A DNA stretch of 29,091 nucleotides from a virus: the IMG/VR virus record IMGVR_UViG_3300042879_003907, positions 1-29,091 of that record; one strand, 5' to 3'. Each line of letters begins with the position of its first letter. The stretch's first letter is position 1. A program made the translations under genes and the position numbers. Of the stretch, positions 1 to 5,635 are shown piece after piece. The notes beneath the pieces are model-generated. The model was not told the DNA's origin. It was given only the letters and a program-made list of their open reading frames with translations, and searched no databases.

Positions 1-163
1 TTTTCTTACGCCAGTCTATAAATTTTTGTCTACCATAAAAACTTGTTACAGAAGTAATAGAAGGGTACAACTTACCAGAAGGGGTACGATAAAATCTCGT
101 ACCCTCAATCATTGCTGCTTCTAGGTCAACTTCTTCTTTTAAATAATCTAGATGAACAAACAT
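1..163 (-). CDS. PD-(D/E)XK-type phage exonuclease, N-terminal part (cut by window edge)
   Basis: The ATG at 163 opens a frame of 54 codons that runs off the left edge without a stop. The N-terminus reads MFVHLDYLKEEVDLEAAMIE and then carries RFYRTPSGKLYPSITSVTSF followed by FIDWRKK. The pattern of a short Y-x-TP-G strand, a (Y/F)PS(V/I)T(S/T)V strand and an (F/L)xxWRK helix is familiar from the RecB/MGME1-like exonucleases of T4-like cyanophages, but the catalytic residues lie outside the window. It overlaps the phoH stop by one base (TAATG), so the two are probably translated together. The role would be nucleic acid processing in replication or recombination. The family call rests on the N-terminal pattern only. 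Confidence 0.6.
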   Translation of the reverse strand, partial: MFVHLDYLKEEVDLEAAMIEGTRFYRTPSGKLYPSITSVTSFYGRQKFIDWRKK

Positions 164-921
164 TACATACCTAAAGCCAATTTAGTGACAATATAGTTTT
201 TGACAAGTCCAGAACGAACAATATCATCAACTCCAAATTCTACAGTGGAAAAATCATATTCCATTGCACGAATAATTTTCATAAAATCAAGAATCCCATT
301 TTTTTCATGGGTTTTAACAAGATCGGACTGAGTAGCATCACCACAAAATACAATCTTACTATTTTCACCGATACGAGTAATTATACTATCTAATTCGTGA
401 AAGTTCAAGTTTTGCATTTCATCGACCAATACAATTGCGTTGTCGAGAGTAGTACCACGAATAAAACTAGTTGACCAGAATGAAATTGTCTCCTGAGCTT
501 TGAGGTTTCCATATAGCATTTCAAAGTCAGCATCAGTAGGTAACTCAAACATGTACTTACACATGTTCTTATAAGGAATCTGGTAGAGTGAAGACTTATC
601 CTCATGGTCTCCAGGAAGAAATCCAATTTCTCTAGTAGAAACAAGAGATCTTACAATGTAAACCTTTTCATATGGAGTTCTTTCATCTAAAACATCCTTC
701 AATGCTAAATACAATCCAACAAAAGTTTTGCCTGTACCAGCAGCACCATAGGCAAAAATATTTTTGCCTTTTTTGTATTCATCAAAAAAGATTTTTTGAT
801 TGTCAGTCAACGGAGAGATATCCGTCATCAAATCAGAGTTGATTGGTTTTTTGCGGCGCATTTGTTTTGCGCTCATACCAATACCAATGTTGCCGTTGGA
901 CGTTTTTCTTTGTCTTGCCAT
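163..921 (-). CDS. phoH: PhoH-like P-loop ATPase
   Basis: This 252-residue protein has a Walker A motif GAAGTGKT (residues 59-66), a Walker B strand VLVDEMQ (164-170) and a GDATQ motif (194-198), the PhoH arrangement related to superfamily 1 helicase ATPases. PhoH is nearly universal in marine phages. Its role is unsettled, with phosphate stress and RNA metabolism proposed. I chose the ATG at 921, giving MARQRK, because it starts one base after the upstream TAG and matches the usual cyanophage N-terminus. The frame stays open for 36 more codons to 1029, but that stretch lies inside the upstream gene. It overlaps the exonuclease start by one base downstream. Confidence 0.93.
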   Translation of the reverse strand: MARQRKTSNGNIGIGMSAKQMRRKKPINSDLMTDISPLTDNQKIFFDEYKKGKNIFAYGAAGTGKTFVGLYLALKDVLDERTPYEKVYIVRSLVSTREIGFLPGDHEDKSSLYQIPYKNMCKYMFELPTDADFEMLYGNLKAQETISFWSTSFIRGTTLDNAIVLVDEMQNLNFHELDSIITRIGENSKIVFCGDATQSDLVKTHEKNGILDFMKIIRAMEYDFSTVEFGVDDIVRSGLVKNYIVTKLALGM

Positions 922-922
922 A

Positions 923-1171
923 CTAGAGTTTTTTGACAGTAGAACCAGGCGCTTTTGAGGCTTTGTGGAGAACATCATTCCAGCCTGGATTTCTAGAGAT
1001 GAGTTTGTCTTTCCACTCGCCAACTTCACCGGAACCAGGACAAGTAGATGGATCGCTCCAGTCTCTTTCCCAGTTTGGATTATCTTGTTTCCACTGACTC
1101 CAGGAGTGGACGCTCATTTCCACTTCTTTCTGTTCGCCAGTGATCTTGTTTATAACAGGGTAGGTCGCCAT
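923..1171 (-). CDS. Conserved cyanophage protein, FmdB-like without the zinc ribbon
   Basis: An 82-residue, tryptophan- and proline-rich protein with the pattern YPVINKITGEQKE, then WDS/WSDPS-type turns, EVGEWKDKL, PGWNDVL and a final APGSTVK. The MxTYPV start and the PGW...KASKAPGS tail resemble phage proteins usually labelled FmdB-like regulators. Here only one cysteine is present, so the CxxC zinc ribbon of true FmdB is missing. It lies directly upstream of phoH with one base between stop and start, so it is probably co-transcribed. An ATAAATA late-type box lies 26 bases upstream of the start. Function is unknown. Confidence 0.8.
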   Translation of the reverse strand: MATYPVINKITGEQKEVEMSVHSWSQWKQDNPNWERDWSDPSTCPGSGEVGEWKDKLISRNPGWNDVLHKASKAPGSTVKKL

Positions 1172-1196
1172 TTAAGTAATAAAGTTCAATATGATT

Positions 1197-1203
1197 TATT
1201 TAT
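1197..1203 (-). promoter_or_regulatory. Possible T4-type late promoter box (ATAAATA)
   Basis: On the minus strand the AT-rich gap between the family-2 glycosyltransferase and the gene at 923-1171 contains ATAAATA, 26 bases before the ATG at 1171. This matches the T4/cyanophage late box. Because the gap is very AT-rich, the match could be chance. Confidence 0.35.
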
Positions 1204-1219
1204 TTGTTGCTTTTATAAT

Positions 1220-2095
1220 TTATTTTTTTGCCAAATAAAAACGTTCATCTATATTTGATATTTTCCAATTATTGTTAGAAATGACATATGGAGAATAATC
1301 ACTAGAATTTATTTTTGCATCTGGATCATTTATACTCAATTGAAAAATATCGGAAGGTATGAAAGATTTTACATTTTTCATTGAATGAGATCTTGAAATA
1401 AACCTAAACTTTAATGATTCTTTTGTTGTATTTTTTACTTGGGACAATTCAACTTCGTTATCAAATTCTTCCACAAAATCATTATCCTTTTTAAATCCTT
1501 CAAAATTTTCAATTCTAACGTAGTCTGAATGTGGGATGTGAATTATACAAAAAGATCTTAGATCCAAAGGGTGCAATTTCATTCCTAATGATCTAAGACG
1601 TATTGTCAATTCCCCATCTTCTACGGAATAATACTTTCCCATTTTCTCATTGAACCCACCAATTTCATAAAATCTTTTTCTATTTACATATAAAACCCCA
1701 TAGAGAGGAAATATAAATTCACTAGAATCTAATGATTCATCTGAATTTTTTCTATAAACACCAGATATAAAATTATCGGAATCAATTAATTTATGAACAT
1801 CAAAAAAATTATAATAAGGATTTAATATATGATCACAATCAAGTTTTAAAATATTTTCTTGAGTTGCAAATTTTGAAGCTAAATTTAAAGGTTGTGGTTG
1901 ATTAAAAAACTCTTCATCATTTACTCTAACGATAGTTATACGAGGATCAAGATGAGTTAAATATTCAATTGAAGTATCCGAATTCCAATCCACTATAATT
2001 ATTTCTTTTACTTCATCAAATAATAACCAAGATGATAAAGAAATAGTCAGAGATTTTATTCTATTTTTGCAAGCACATATAATAGATACGGACAT
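1220..2095 (-). CDS. Family 2-like glycosyltransferase (GT-A fold)
   Basis: This 291-residue protein begins MSVSIICACKNR, the first beta strand of the GT2 nucleotide-sugar binding fold. It has a DCD metal-binding DxD motif at 86-88 in LKLDCDH, and an acidic VEDGELTIRL segment at 158-167 that corresponds to the ED base motif. It would transfer a sugar from a nucleotide-sugar to a glycan or protein; the acceptor is unknown. I chose the ATG at 2095, one base after the upstream stop; the longer version to 2113 would need a TTG start inside the upstream gene. The gene is visibly more AT-rich than thyX or psbD and lies apart from the main glycan block at 9626-16743. The C-terminal 100 residues have no motif I recognise. 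Confidence 0.85.
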   Translation of the reverse strand: MSVSIICACKNRIKSLTISLSSWLLFDEVKEIIIVDWNSDTSIEYLTHLDPRITIVRVNDEEFFNQPQPLNLASKFATQENILKLDCDHILNPYYNFFDVHKLIDSDNFISGVYRKNSDESLDSSEFIFPLYGVLYVNRKRFYEIGGFNEKMGKYYSVEDGELTIRLRSLGMKLHPLDLRSFCIIHIPHSDYVRIENFEGFKKDNDFVEEFDNEVELSQVKNTTKESLKFRFISRSHSMKNVKSFIPSDIFQLSINDPDAKINSSDYSPYVISNNNWKISNIDERFYLAKK

Positions 2096-2096
2096 T

Positions 2097-2276
2097 TTAT
2101 TGACTAATTTCAAGTTCAGAATAATCCAACTTCTGAAGTTCTTCAGGTTTTATTTCTTTTGTCAAAAATTTTCCATTCTCACTATATTCTACAATATAAT
2201 TGTCTTTAGTTGTATCTACAATTATACATGTAGTCCAAGTTTCGTCTTTTGATAATGCTTTAGTTTGGTAGTACAT
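2097..2276 (-). CDS. Small hypothetical protein with a strong ribosome binding site
   Basis: A 59-residue protein, MYYQTKALSKDETWTTCIIV onward, ending SELEISQ. It alternates polar and hydrophobic residues (CIIVDTT, YIVEYSE), which suggests a small beta-sheet fold; no catalytic motif is seen. The ATG at 2276 is preceded by AAGGAGG four bases upstream, one of the best Shine-Dalgarno sequences in the window, which fixes the start. The stop lies one base before the glycosyltransferase ATG, so the two are probably translated as a pair. Function is unknown. Confidence 0.8.
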   Translation of the reverse strand: MYYQTKALSKDETWTTCIIVDTTKDNYIVEYSENGKFLTKEIKPEELQKLDYSELEISQ

Positions 2277-2305
2277 GTTACCTCCTTAAGGGGCATTGGT
2301 ATATA

Positions 2306-2938
2306 TCACCACTCCAGAGCTTCTGAAACTGAGGGGAATTGTTCGGTAAATATCCTCTTACATTCAAGAGCAATATCCATATGTTCTTTCTGGGTTCCAT
2401 TTGCAGAACGAAGATTGATATAATGTATCCATGACCTACACGAGCCTGTCATATAGATGCGTGTAGGCGTCGCCAGGGGGAGAACAAAACGAGCACACTC
2501 CTTTGCTACCCCTGCCTCTAACATCCTCTTGTAGAGGTTGTTGGCGTGCGTAAACAGTTCAGCAATTTCTGTCTGAAATTTCAGTTTTACATAATCACCC
2601 AAATCATCTGTAGAATTCTGGCGATTCTTGGTGTCTTGCTTACGAAGTTCCGGAACGGGAATATTTTCGGTTATCAGATTGGTATCAGCATATCGTTGCG
2701 AAAATTCCTGGAATGTAAAGGACCTGTGGCGGAGTATCTGGGCAGCAATACCACGATTTGTTTCAATCTCAAGAGTCATAGAAGACTGTTCAAACACAGA
2801 CCAATGATTATGCTTAATGCAATAAGCAAGCAACTTGGCATAGTTTTCGTTGTCTTGATTCGCAGGATTAGAAACTCGCGCAATATACGCCATTGTTTGT
2901 TCTGCATCTGGAGTAATAGAAATCAGTTTTACAGTCAT
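2306..2938 (-). CDS. thyX: Flavin-dependent thymidylate synthase ThyX
   Basis: This 210-residue protein carries the ThyX signature RHRSFTFQEFSQRY (70-83; the RHRxxS core binds dUMP and FAD) and a C-terminal substrate segment NLRSANGTQKEHMDIA (175-190). ThyX makes dTMP from dUMP using methylenetetrahydrofolate and FAD/NADPH as a homotetramer, and supplies thymidylate for phage DNA synthesis. Length is typical of the family. The start at 2938 gives MTVKLISITPDAEQ; the upstream small gene ends eight bases before it. ThyX is common in T4-like cyanophages. Confidence 0.95.
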   Translation of the reverse strand: MTVKLISITPDAEQTMAYIARVSNPANQDNENYAKLLAYCIKHNHWSVFEQSSMTLEIETNRGIAAQILRHRSFTFQEFSQRYADTNLITENIPVPELRKQDTKNRQNSTDDLGDYVKLKFQTEIAELFTHANNLYKRMLEAGVAKECARFVLPLATPTRIYMTGSCRSWIHYINLRSANGTQKEHMDIALECKRIFTEQFPSVSEALEW

Positions 2939-2946
2939 TTAATTCC

Positions 2947-3114
2947 TCAGTCAGGGTATCCATCGTCATTAAACACCTCATCATAATCTGAGATGTGGTT
3001 TACATTTTCTTTTGATTGTTTATAAGAATCTGGATCAGAATAAATTTCTGATTTAAGACATTCTACAAGTGACTCCAGATTTCTTACAATCAATTTAAGT
3101 CGGTCTTTGTCCAT
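2947..3114 (-). CDS. Small acidic hypothetical protein upstream of thyX
   Basis: A 55-residue protein beginning MDKDRLKLIVRNLESLVECL, then SEIYSDPDSY and an acidic tail DYDEVFNDDGYPD. The first 25 residues should form an amphipathic helix and the tail looks disordered. The ATG at 3114 has GGAG about 11 bases upstream. It resembles a short protein seen repeatedly in cyanophages, but I know no function. It lies between a terminator at 3146-3172 and thyX, so it is the first gene after that terminator. Confidence 0.78.
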   Translation of the reverse strand: MDKDRLKLIVRNLESLVECLKSEIYSDPDSYKQSKENVNHISDYDEVFNDDGYPD

Positions 3115-3145
3115 GATTATTGATAATCTCCAACTATTTTACTAC

Positions 3146-3172
3146 AAAAAAAGGAGGGTGTAAACCCTCCTT
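3146..3172 (-). terminator. Rho-independent terminator
   Basis: An 8-bp perfect stem (AAGGAGGG at 3151-3158 with CCCTCCTT at 3165-3172, loop of six) is followed on the minus strand by a run of T. It begins six bases after the stop of the gene at 3178. On the plus strand the stem is followed by a weaker T-rich stretch, but no plus-strand gene uses it. Confidence 0.9.
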
Positions 3173-3177
3173 GAGTT

Positions 3178-3309
3178 TTATTTAATTGATGCTAATTGAG
3201 CCTCTTTACGGCGTTGTTCTTTTTCAATTTGTTCTTTAATGAGTTGAAGAACATTCAGTTTACGATCTTCAACATTATACTTTACACCACGATAGGTTGC
3301 TGTTGTCAT
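3178..3309 (-). CDS. Small basic protein with YRGVKY start (DUF4278-like)
   Basis: A 43-residue protein starting MTTATYRGVKYNVEDRK and continuing into a charged helix rich in Q, E, K and R. The (T)YRGxxY N-terminus is the hallmark of short DUF4278-type proteins of marine cyanobacteria and their phages; the link is by motif only. The ATG at 3309 has AAAGGAG ten bases upstream. It is the last gene before the terminator at 3146-3172 and the second in a unit driven from the promoter at 3564-3593. It may be host-derived. Confidence 0.8.
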   Translation of the reverse strand: MTTATYRGVKYNVEDRKLNVLQLIKEQIEKEQRRKEAQLASIK

Positions 3310-3350
3310 TAGGTTTGCTCCTTTACTTGTTTAGGGTATTGGGCGTTCCT

Positions 3351-3503
3351 TCAGTCAACTTTTGCGTCTATTTTACACTCTTTTGGAGAGATCTGTTTGA
3401 TCTCCCAGATCAAATCATTCTTTGCCTGTCTGGGAATGTCTTGTTTATGAACTCTCCCAGAAATCAATTGTGCTTGTAAACATGTAAGAATGAGTGTTTC
3501 CAT
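3351..3503 (-). CDS. Small hypothetical protein, first gene after a strong promoter
   Basis: A 50-residue protein, METLILTCLQAQLISGRVHK onward, with DLIWEIKQISPKECKIDAKVD at the end. The N-terminal 15 residues are a hydrophobic helix that could be a short membrane anchor or a buried helix. No clear Shine-Dalgarno sequence precedes the ATG at 3503, but a canonical promoter lies 61 bases upstream, and the coding frame is clean between promoter and the next gene. Function is unknown. Confidence 0.7.
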   Translation of the reverse strand: METLILTCLQAQLISGRVHKQDIPRQAKNDLIWEIKQISPKECKIDAKVD

Positions 3504-3556
3504 AGATGAACGACCCGTTCCGAGTTGTCTTACTTCCGTCCCATAGGGATGAACGA
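3500..3556 (-). repeat. Imperfect direct repeat in the leader of the 3351-3503 gene
   Basis: On the minus strand TCGTTCATCCCTATGG (3556-3541) is repeated as TCGTTCATCTATGG (3513-3500), two bases shorter. The second copy contains the real ATG; the first contains an ATG that opens a four-codon frame ending in TAA at 3530. Both lie between the promoter and the gene. Confidence 0.6.
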
Positions 3557-3563
3557 TGAGAGT

Positions 3564-3593
3564 ATTATACTCTCTGTGAAGTTATATAGTCAA
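3564..3593 (-). promoter_or_regulatory. Host sigma70-type promoter
   Basis: On the minus strand a -35 box TTGACT (3593-3588) is separated by 18 bases from a perfect -10 box TATAAT (3569-3564). Predicted transcription starts near 3557, leaving a leader of about 54 bases before the ATG at 3503. This is an early-type promoter read by the host polymerase. Confidence 0.82.
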
Positions 3594-3623
3594 GTATTTA
3601 TGTATTTTATGATACAAAATCTA

Positions 3624-3950
3624 TTATCTCTCAATATAACTTAAAGTATGATTCGTTGCATAGAGTTGTTGAATGATCATATCGCAACCAATTTTTGGAT
3701 CACAATCACCACAAGTATAAACATCACAAGCAGCTTTACCATCTTCAGGCCATGTATGAATACTTATGTGACTTTCGGATAACAAACACAAAACGGTAAC
3801 TCCTTGTGGATCAAACTTTTTAAAAATAGTTTGACATACAGTTGCACCACTTGCAGTTGCAGCTTGTTCCAAGAGTTCCATAAGATAATGCTCATCGTTT
3901 AGTAAAACGAATGAGCATCCAAAGAGATTTAGAAGATAGTGTTTTCCCAT
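3624..3950 (-). CDS. speD: S-adenosylmethionine decarboxylase proenzyme
   Basis: This 108-residue protein is the short, prokaryotic class 1b SpeD. The self-cleavage site is in LLSESHISIHTWPE: cleavage between Glu59 and Ser60 would give the pyruvoyl group. His65 and Cys80 (TCGDC) match the processing and proton-donor residues of the Thermotoga enzyme. It makes decarboxylated AdoMet, the aminopropyl donor for spermidine. speD is a frequent auxiliary gene in cyanophages. It begins directly after the stop of the gene at 3951 and is the last gene of its run; the promoter at 3564-3593 lies downstream and serves other genes. Confidence 0.95.
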   Translation of the reverse strand: MGKHYLLNLFGCSFVLLNDEHYLMELLEQAATASGATVCQTIFKKFDPQGVTVLCLLSESHISIHTWPEDGKAACDVYTCGDCDPKIGCDMIIQQLYATNHTLSYIER

Positions 3951-4112
3951 TTATGCAGGATTATCCTCCTGGTCCTTAAGTAAACGACTTACGATTTGTT
4001 CCCTTCCGTCCATCATGGCTACTGTGTAAATAGAAGATCTCATATACCTTTTGATTTTTTTATACTGTTTTTTAACTTCTTTAAGAGCATCAAGATTCAT
4101 CTCAATGTTCAT
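3951..4112 (-). CDS. Small hypothetical protein upstream of speD
   Basis: A 53-residue charged helical protein, MNIEMNLDALKEVKKQYKKI onward, ending KDQEDNPA. The frame extends upstream to an ATG at 4199, but that part lies inside the preceding gene. The internal ATG at 4112 follows the preceding stop by 11 bases and is the better start. Its TAA abuts the speD ATG, so the two are likely coupled. Function is unknown. Confidence 0.68.
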   Translation of the reverse strand: MNIEMNLDALKEVKKQYKKIKRYMRSSIYTVAMMDGREQIVSRLLKDQEDNPA

Positions 4113-4123
4113 ATCACCAGAAA

Positions 4124-4387
4124 TTACTTTGGCCTCTTTTTCTTCACATCCGATGCTTGATATCCCCAAGTTTTCGGATTCACTGTTCCCTCTGTCCATT
4201 TAATACCTCTCACATCTCTGTATTTGTCCCAGTAATAATTAAAAATTTCAGCCTGGGATCCACACTGAACTACATCATATTGAATAGAATCGTCTACTCC
4301 ATACGCTACCAAATAAGAATTTCTTGGTAGATCTTTATTTTTGGCAACGGATGGATCACAATCCCCATGAATAATATTCACAGACAT
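4124..4387 (-). CDS. Hypothetical protein
   Basis: An 87-residue protein starting MSVNIIHGDCDPSVAKNK and ending with a lysine-rich tail VKKKRPK. It has aromatic clusters (FNYYWDKY, KTWGYQ) and two cysteines, and looks like a compact globular domain. The ATG at 4387 lies one base after the upstream TGA; a longer frame to 4435 runs inside the upstream gene. It belongs to the run of cyanophage genes between 5148 and speD. I recognise no function. Confidence 0.72.
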   Translation of the reverse strand: MSVNIIHGDCDPSVAKNKDLPRNSYLVAYGVDDSIQYDVVQCGSQAEIFNYYWDKYRDVRGIKWTEGTVNPKTWGYQASDVKKKRPK

Positions 4388-4388
4388 A

Positions 4389-4952
4389 TCACGAACGATT
4401 CCCCCACTGGATGTCAGGATAAGCCTCAGAAACAAGTTCTTTGGTGATATTATATTTAGTTTGTAATTTTTTGTCTTTTACGAGACATAACACTTCCGCC
4501 TCTCCAGGATGGAAAGATTCTAGTAGATTAATAAACATAGTTTCCTTACGGAGTCTGTTCATTGCATCATTACCGCCCTTCACAAAATTATAGAATTTAG
4601 TCCATTCTTTACGAATGTTAGAGGATGGAGCAACTCGATCTGCATCTTCCTTAGGTTGAATGGGAACTTCACCTTCAGGAAGAATAGATTGAATACTGGG
4701 ATCAAAGTTCCAAATCAAAAGAGCTTTGATAAAGTTTTCATTGTATTGTTGAAAAATTCCAATCTTCTTTTCCTTAGTTCTTTCTGCAACAACAGCCGCA
4801 AAGATCTCATGAACATAAGAACTTGGAGTCAGTTCAATCTTCTCTACGGCTTGAGTCGTCTTAGGAGTTGGTGCCGTCTTTGCGACAGGTTTTTTAGTAG
4901 TTGTTGATGTAGATCTCCTACTACTAGTCGTCGTCTTCTTCGTAGTCGTCAT
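4389..4952 (-). CDS. Conserved cyanophage protein (DUF6433-like)
   Basis: A 187-residue protein with a low-complexity Thr/Ser/Lys-rich head (about residues 1-40), then a globular domain containing YVHEIFAAV, LIWNFDPSIQSILPEGEVP, WTKFYNFVKGGNDAMNRLR, LLESFHPGEAEVLCLVKDKK and a terminal AYPDIQWGNRS. This motif series is familiar from a protein found in most T4-like cyanophages (DUF6433), of unknown function. I chose the ATG at 4952 (MTTTKKTT); the frame extends eight codons further. The start overlaps the upstream gene's acidic tail by 29 bases. Confidence 0.82.
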   Translation of the reverse strand: MTTTKKTTTSSRRSTSTTTKKPVAKTAPTPKTTQAVEKIELTPSSYVHEIFAAVVAERTKEKKIGIFQQYNENFIKALLIWNFDPSIQSILPEGEVPIQPKEDADRVAPSSNIRKEWTKFYNFVKGGNDAMNRLRKETMFINLLESFHPGEAEVLCLVKDKKLQTKYNITKELVSEAYPDIQWGNRS

Positions 4953-5148
4953 AGCTATTTTCAAATCGTACTGCAATTACTTCGTCGGGAATAAGATTCC
5001 CATTGTTATCAAACATTTCTGGATGAGCAAACACTTGTTGCGGGGTGGAGAAAACTACATGTTCTTTCCATAACCAACCAACTATACCACCAACAATCAA
5101 GAACATAAAAGATACCATACAAAAGATGGCAACTACTGGTGCTGTCAT
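4924..5148 (-). CDS. Small membrane protein with acidic tail
   Basis: A 74-residue protein with one transmembrane helix at residues 4-27 (VVAIFCMVSFMFLIVGGIVGWL), then a soluble part with HPEMFDNNGNLIPDEVIAVRFE and a strongly acidic end (YDDYEEDDD). It would be a single-pass inner-membrane protein with the tail in the cytoplasm or periplasm. The same layout recurs in cyanophages, but no function is known. Its 3' end overlaps the next gene by 29 bases in another frame. Confidence 0.82.
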   Translation of the reverse strand: MTAPVVAIFCMVSFMFLIVGGIVGWLWKEHVVFSTPQQVFAHPEMFDNNGNLIPDEVIAVRFENSYDDYEEDDD

Positions 5149-5167
5149 GGTTCTGCCTCTGAGAGAT

Positions 5168-5344
5168 TTACTTCTTTTTTATATTAAATGAAAATTCAAA
5201 ATAGATGTTTATCTCTCGTTTGAGGAGAGTAACCATCTTACCAAAACTAAATTGAAATGTTTTTGGTTCTTCAGGTTTTCTCCTCCTTTTTCTTAACAAT
5301 AACTCCACACCTCTATTTATGTATAGCTCACGAGGTTTGGTCAT
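5168..5344 (-). CDS. Small basic hypothetical protein
   Basis: A 58-residue basic protein, MTKPRELYINRGVELLLRKR and then RRKPEEPKTFQF, ending FSFNIKKK. The LLLRKRRRKPEEPKTF segment recurs in cyanophage proteins of this size. The ATG at 5344 starts two bases after the glutaredoxin TGA. Its charge could suit nucleic acid binding, but that is only inference. Confidence 0.72.
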   Translation of the reverse strand: MTKPRELYINRGVELLLRKRRRKPEEPKTFQFSFGKMVTLLKREINIYFEFSFNIKKK

Positions 5345-5346
5345 AA

Positions 5347-5583
5347 TCAAATTACTGACAATTCTTTTAAATACAGAATTGTATCATTACAACCCCCAAT
5401 ATGTTTATCATCTGCTACAACTTGTGGAAAAGTAGCTCCCTCTCCAAATTCATTATAAAATTGTTCTCGATTAAAGTCAACATCTAAAGTATAAACGACA
5501 AAATCTTTACCACAAAGATCAAGAACTTGTTTTACCTTATAACAATATGGGCAATCATTTTTAGAGTAAATAGTAAACTTCAT
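5347..5583 (-). CDS. Glutaredoxin
   Basis: This 78-residue protein has the dithiol redox site CPYC at 11-14, the cis-proline loop TFPQV (51-55) and the GGCND glutathione-binding turn (63-67). It would reduce protein disulfides or glutathione mixed disulfides, and in cyanophages it is a likely electron donor for ribonucleotide reductase. Length is normal for a phage glutaredoxin. It is the first gene after the large carbamoyltransferase, with a possible promoter at 5607-5635 giving it independent expression. Confidence 0.93.
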   Translation of the reverse strand: MKFTIYSKNDCPYCYKVKQVLDLCGKDFVVYTLDVDFNREQFYNEFGEGATFPQVVADDKHIGGCNDTILYLKELSVI

Positions 5584-5606
5584 TTAATTATTGTAATGTT
5601 AATTTC

Positions 5607-5635
5607 ATTATATATCAAAGTTATCAATTAAACAA
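5607..5635 (-). promoter_or_regulatory. Possible sigma70-type promoter before the glutaredoxin gene
   Basis: On the minus strand a perfect -10 box TATAAT (5612-5607) lies 17 bases after TTGTTT (5635-5630), which keeps only TTG of the -35 consensus. Predicted start is near 5600, 17 bases before the ATG at 5583. The -35 lies in the end of the carbamoyltransferase gene. Confidence 0.45.

Noticed and set aside
405-644. Second minus-strand frame inside phoH
   Set aside because: It is entirely within phoH in another frame and has no recognisable pattern.
922-1029. Longer phoH start at 1029
   Set aside because: The extra 36 codons lie within the upstream gene, and the start at 921 fits the usual cyanophage N-terminus.
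4113-4199. Longer start (4199) for the small gene upstream of speD
   Set aside because: The extension lies mostly inside the neighbouring gene, and an internal ATG follows the neighbour's stop closely.
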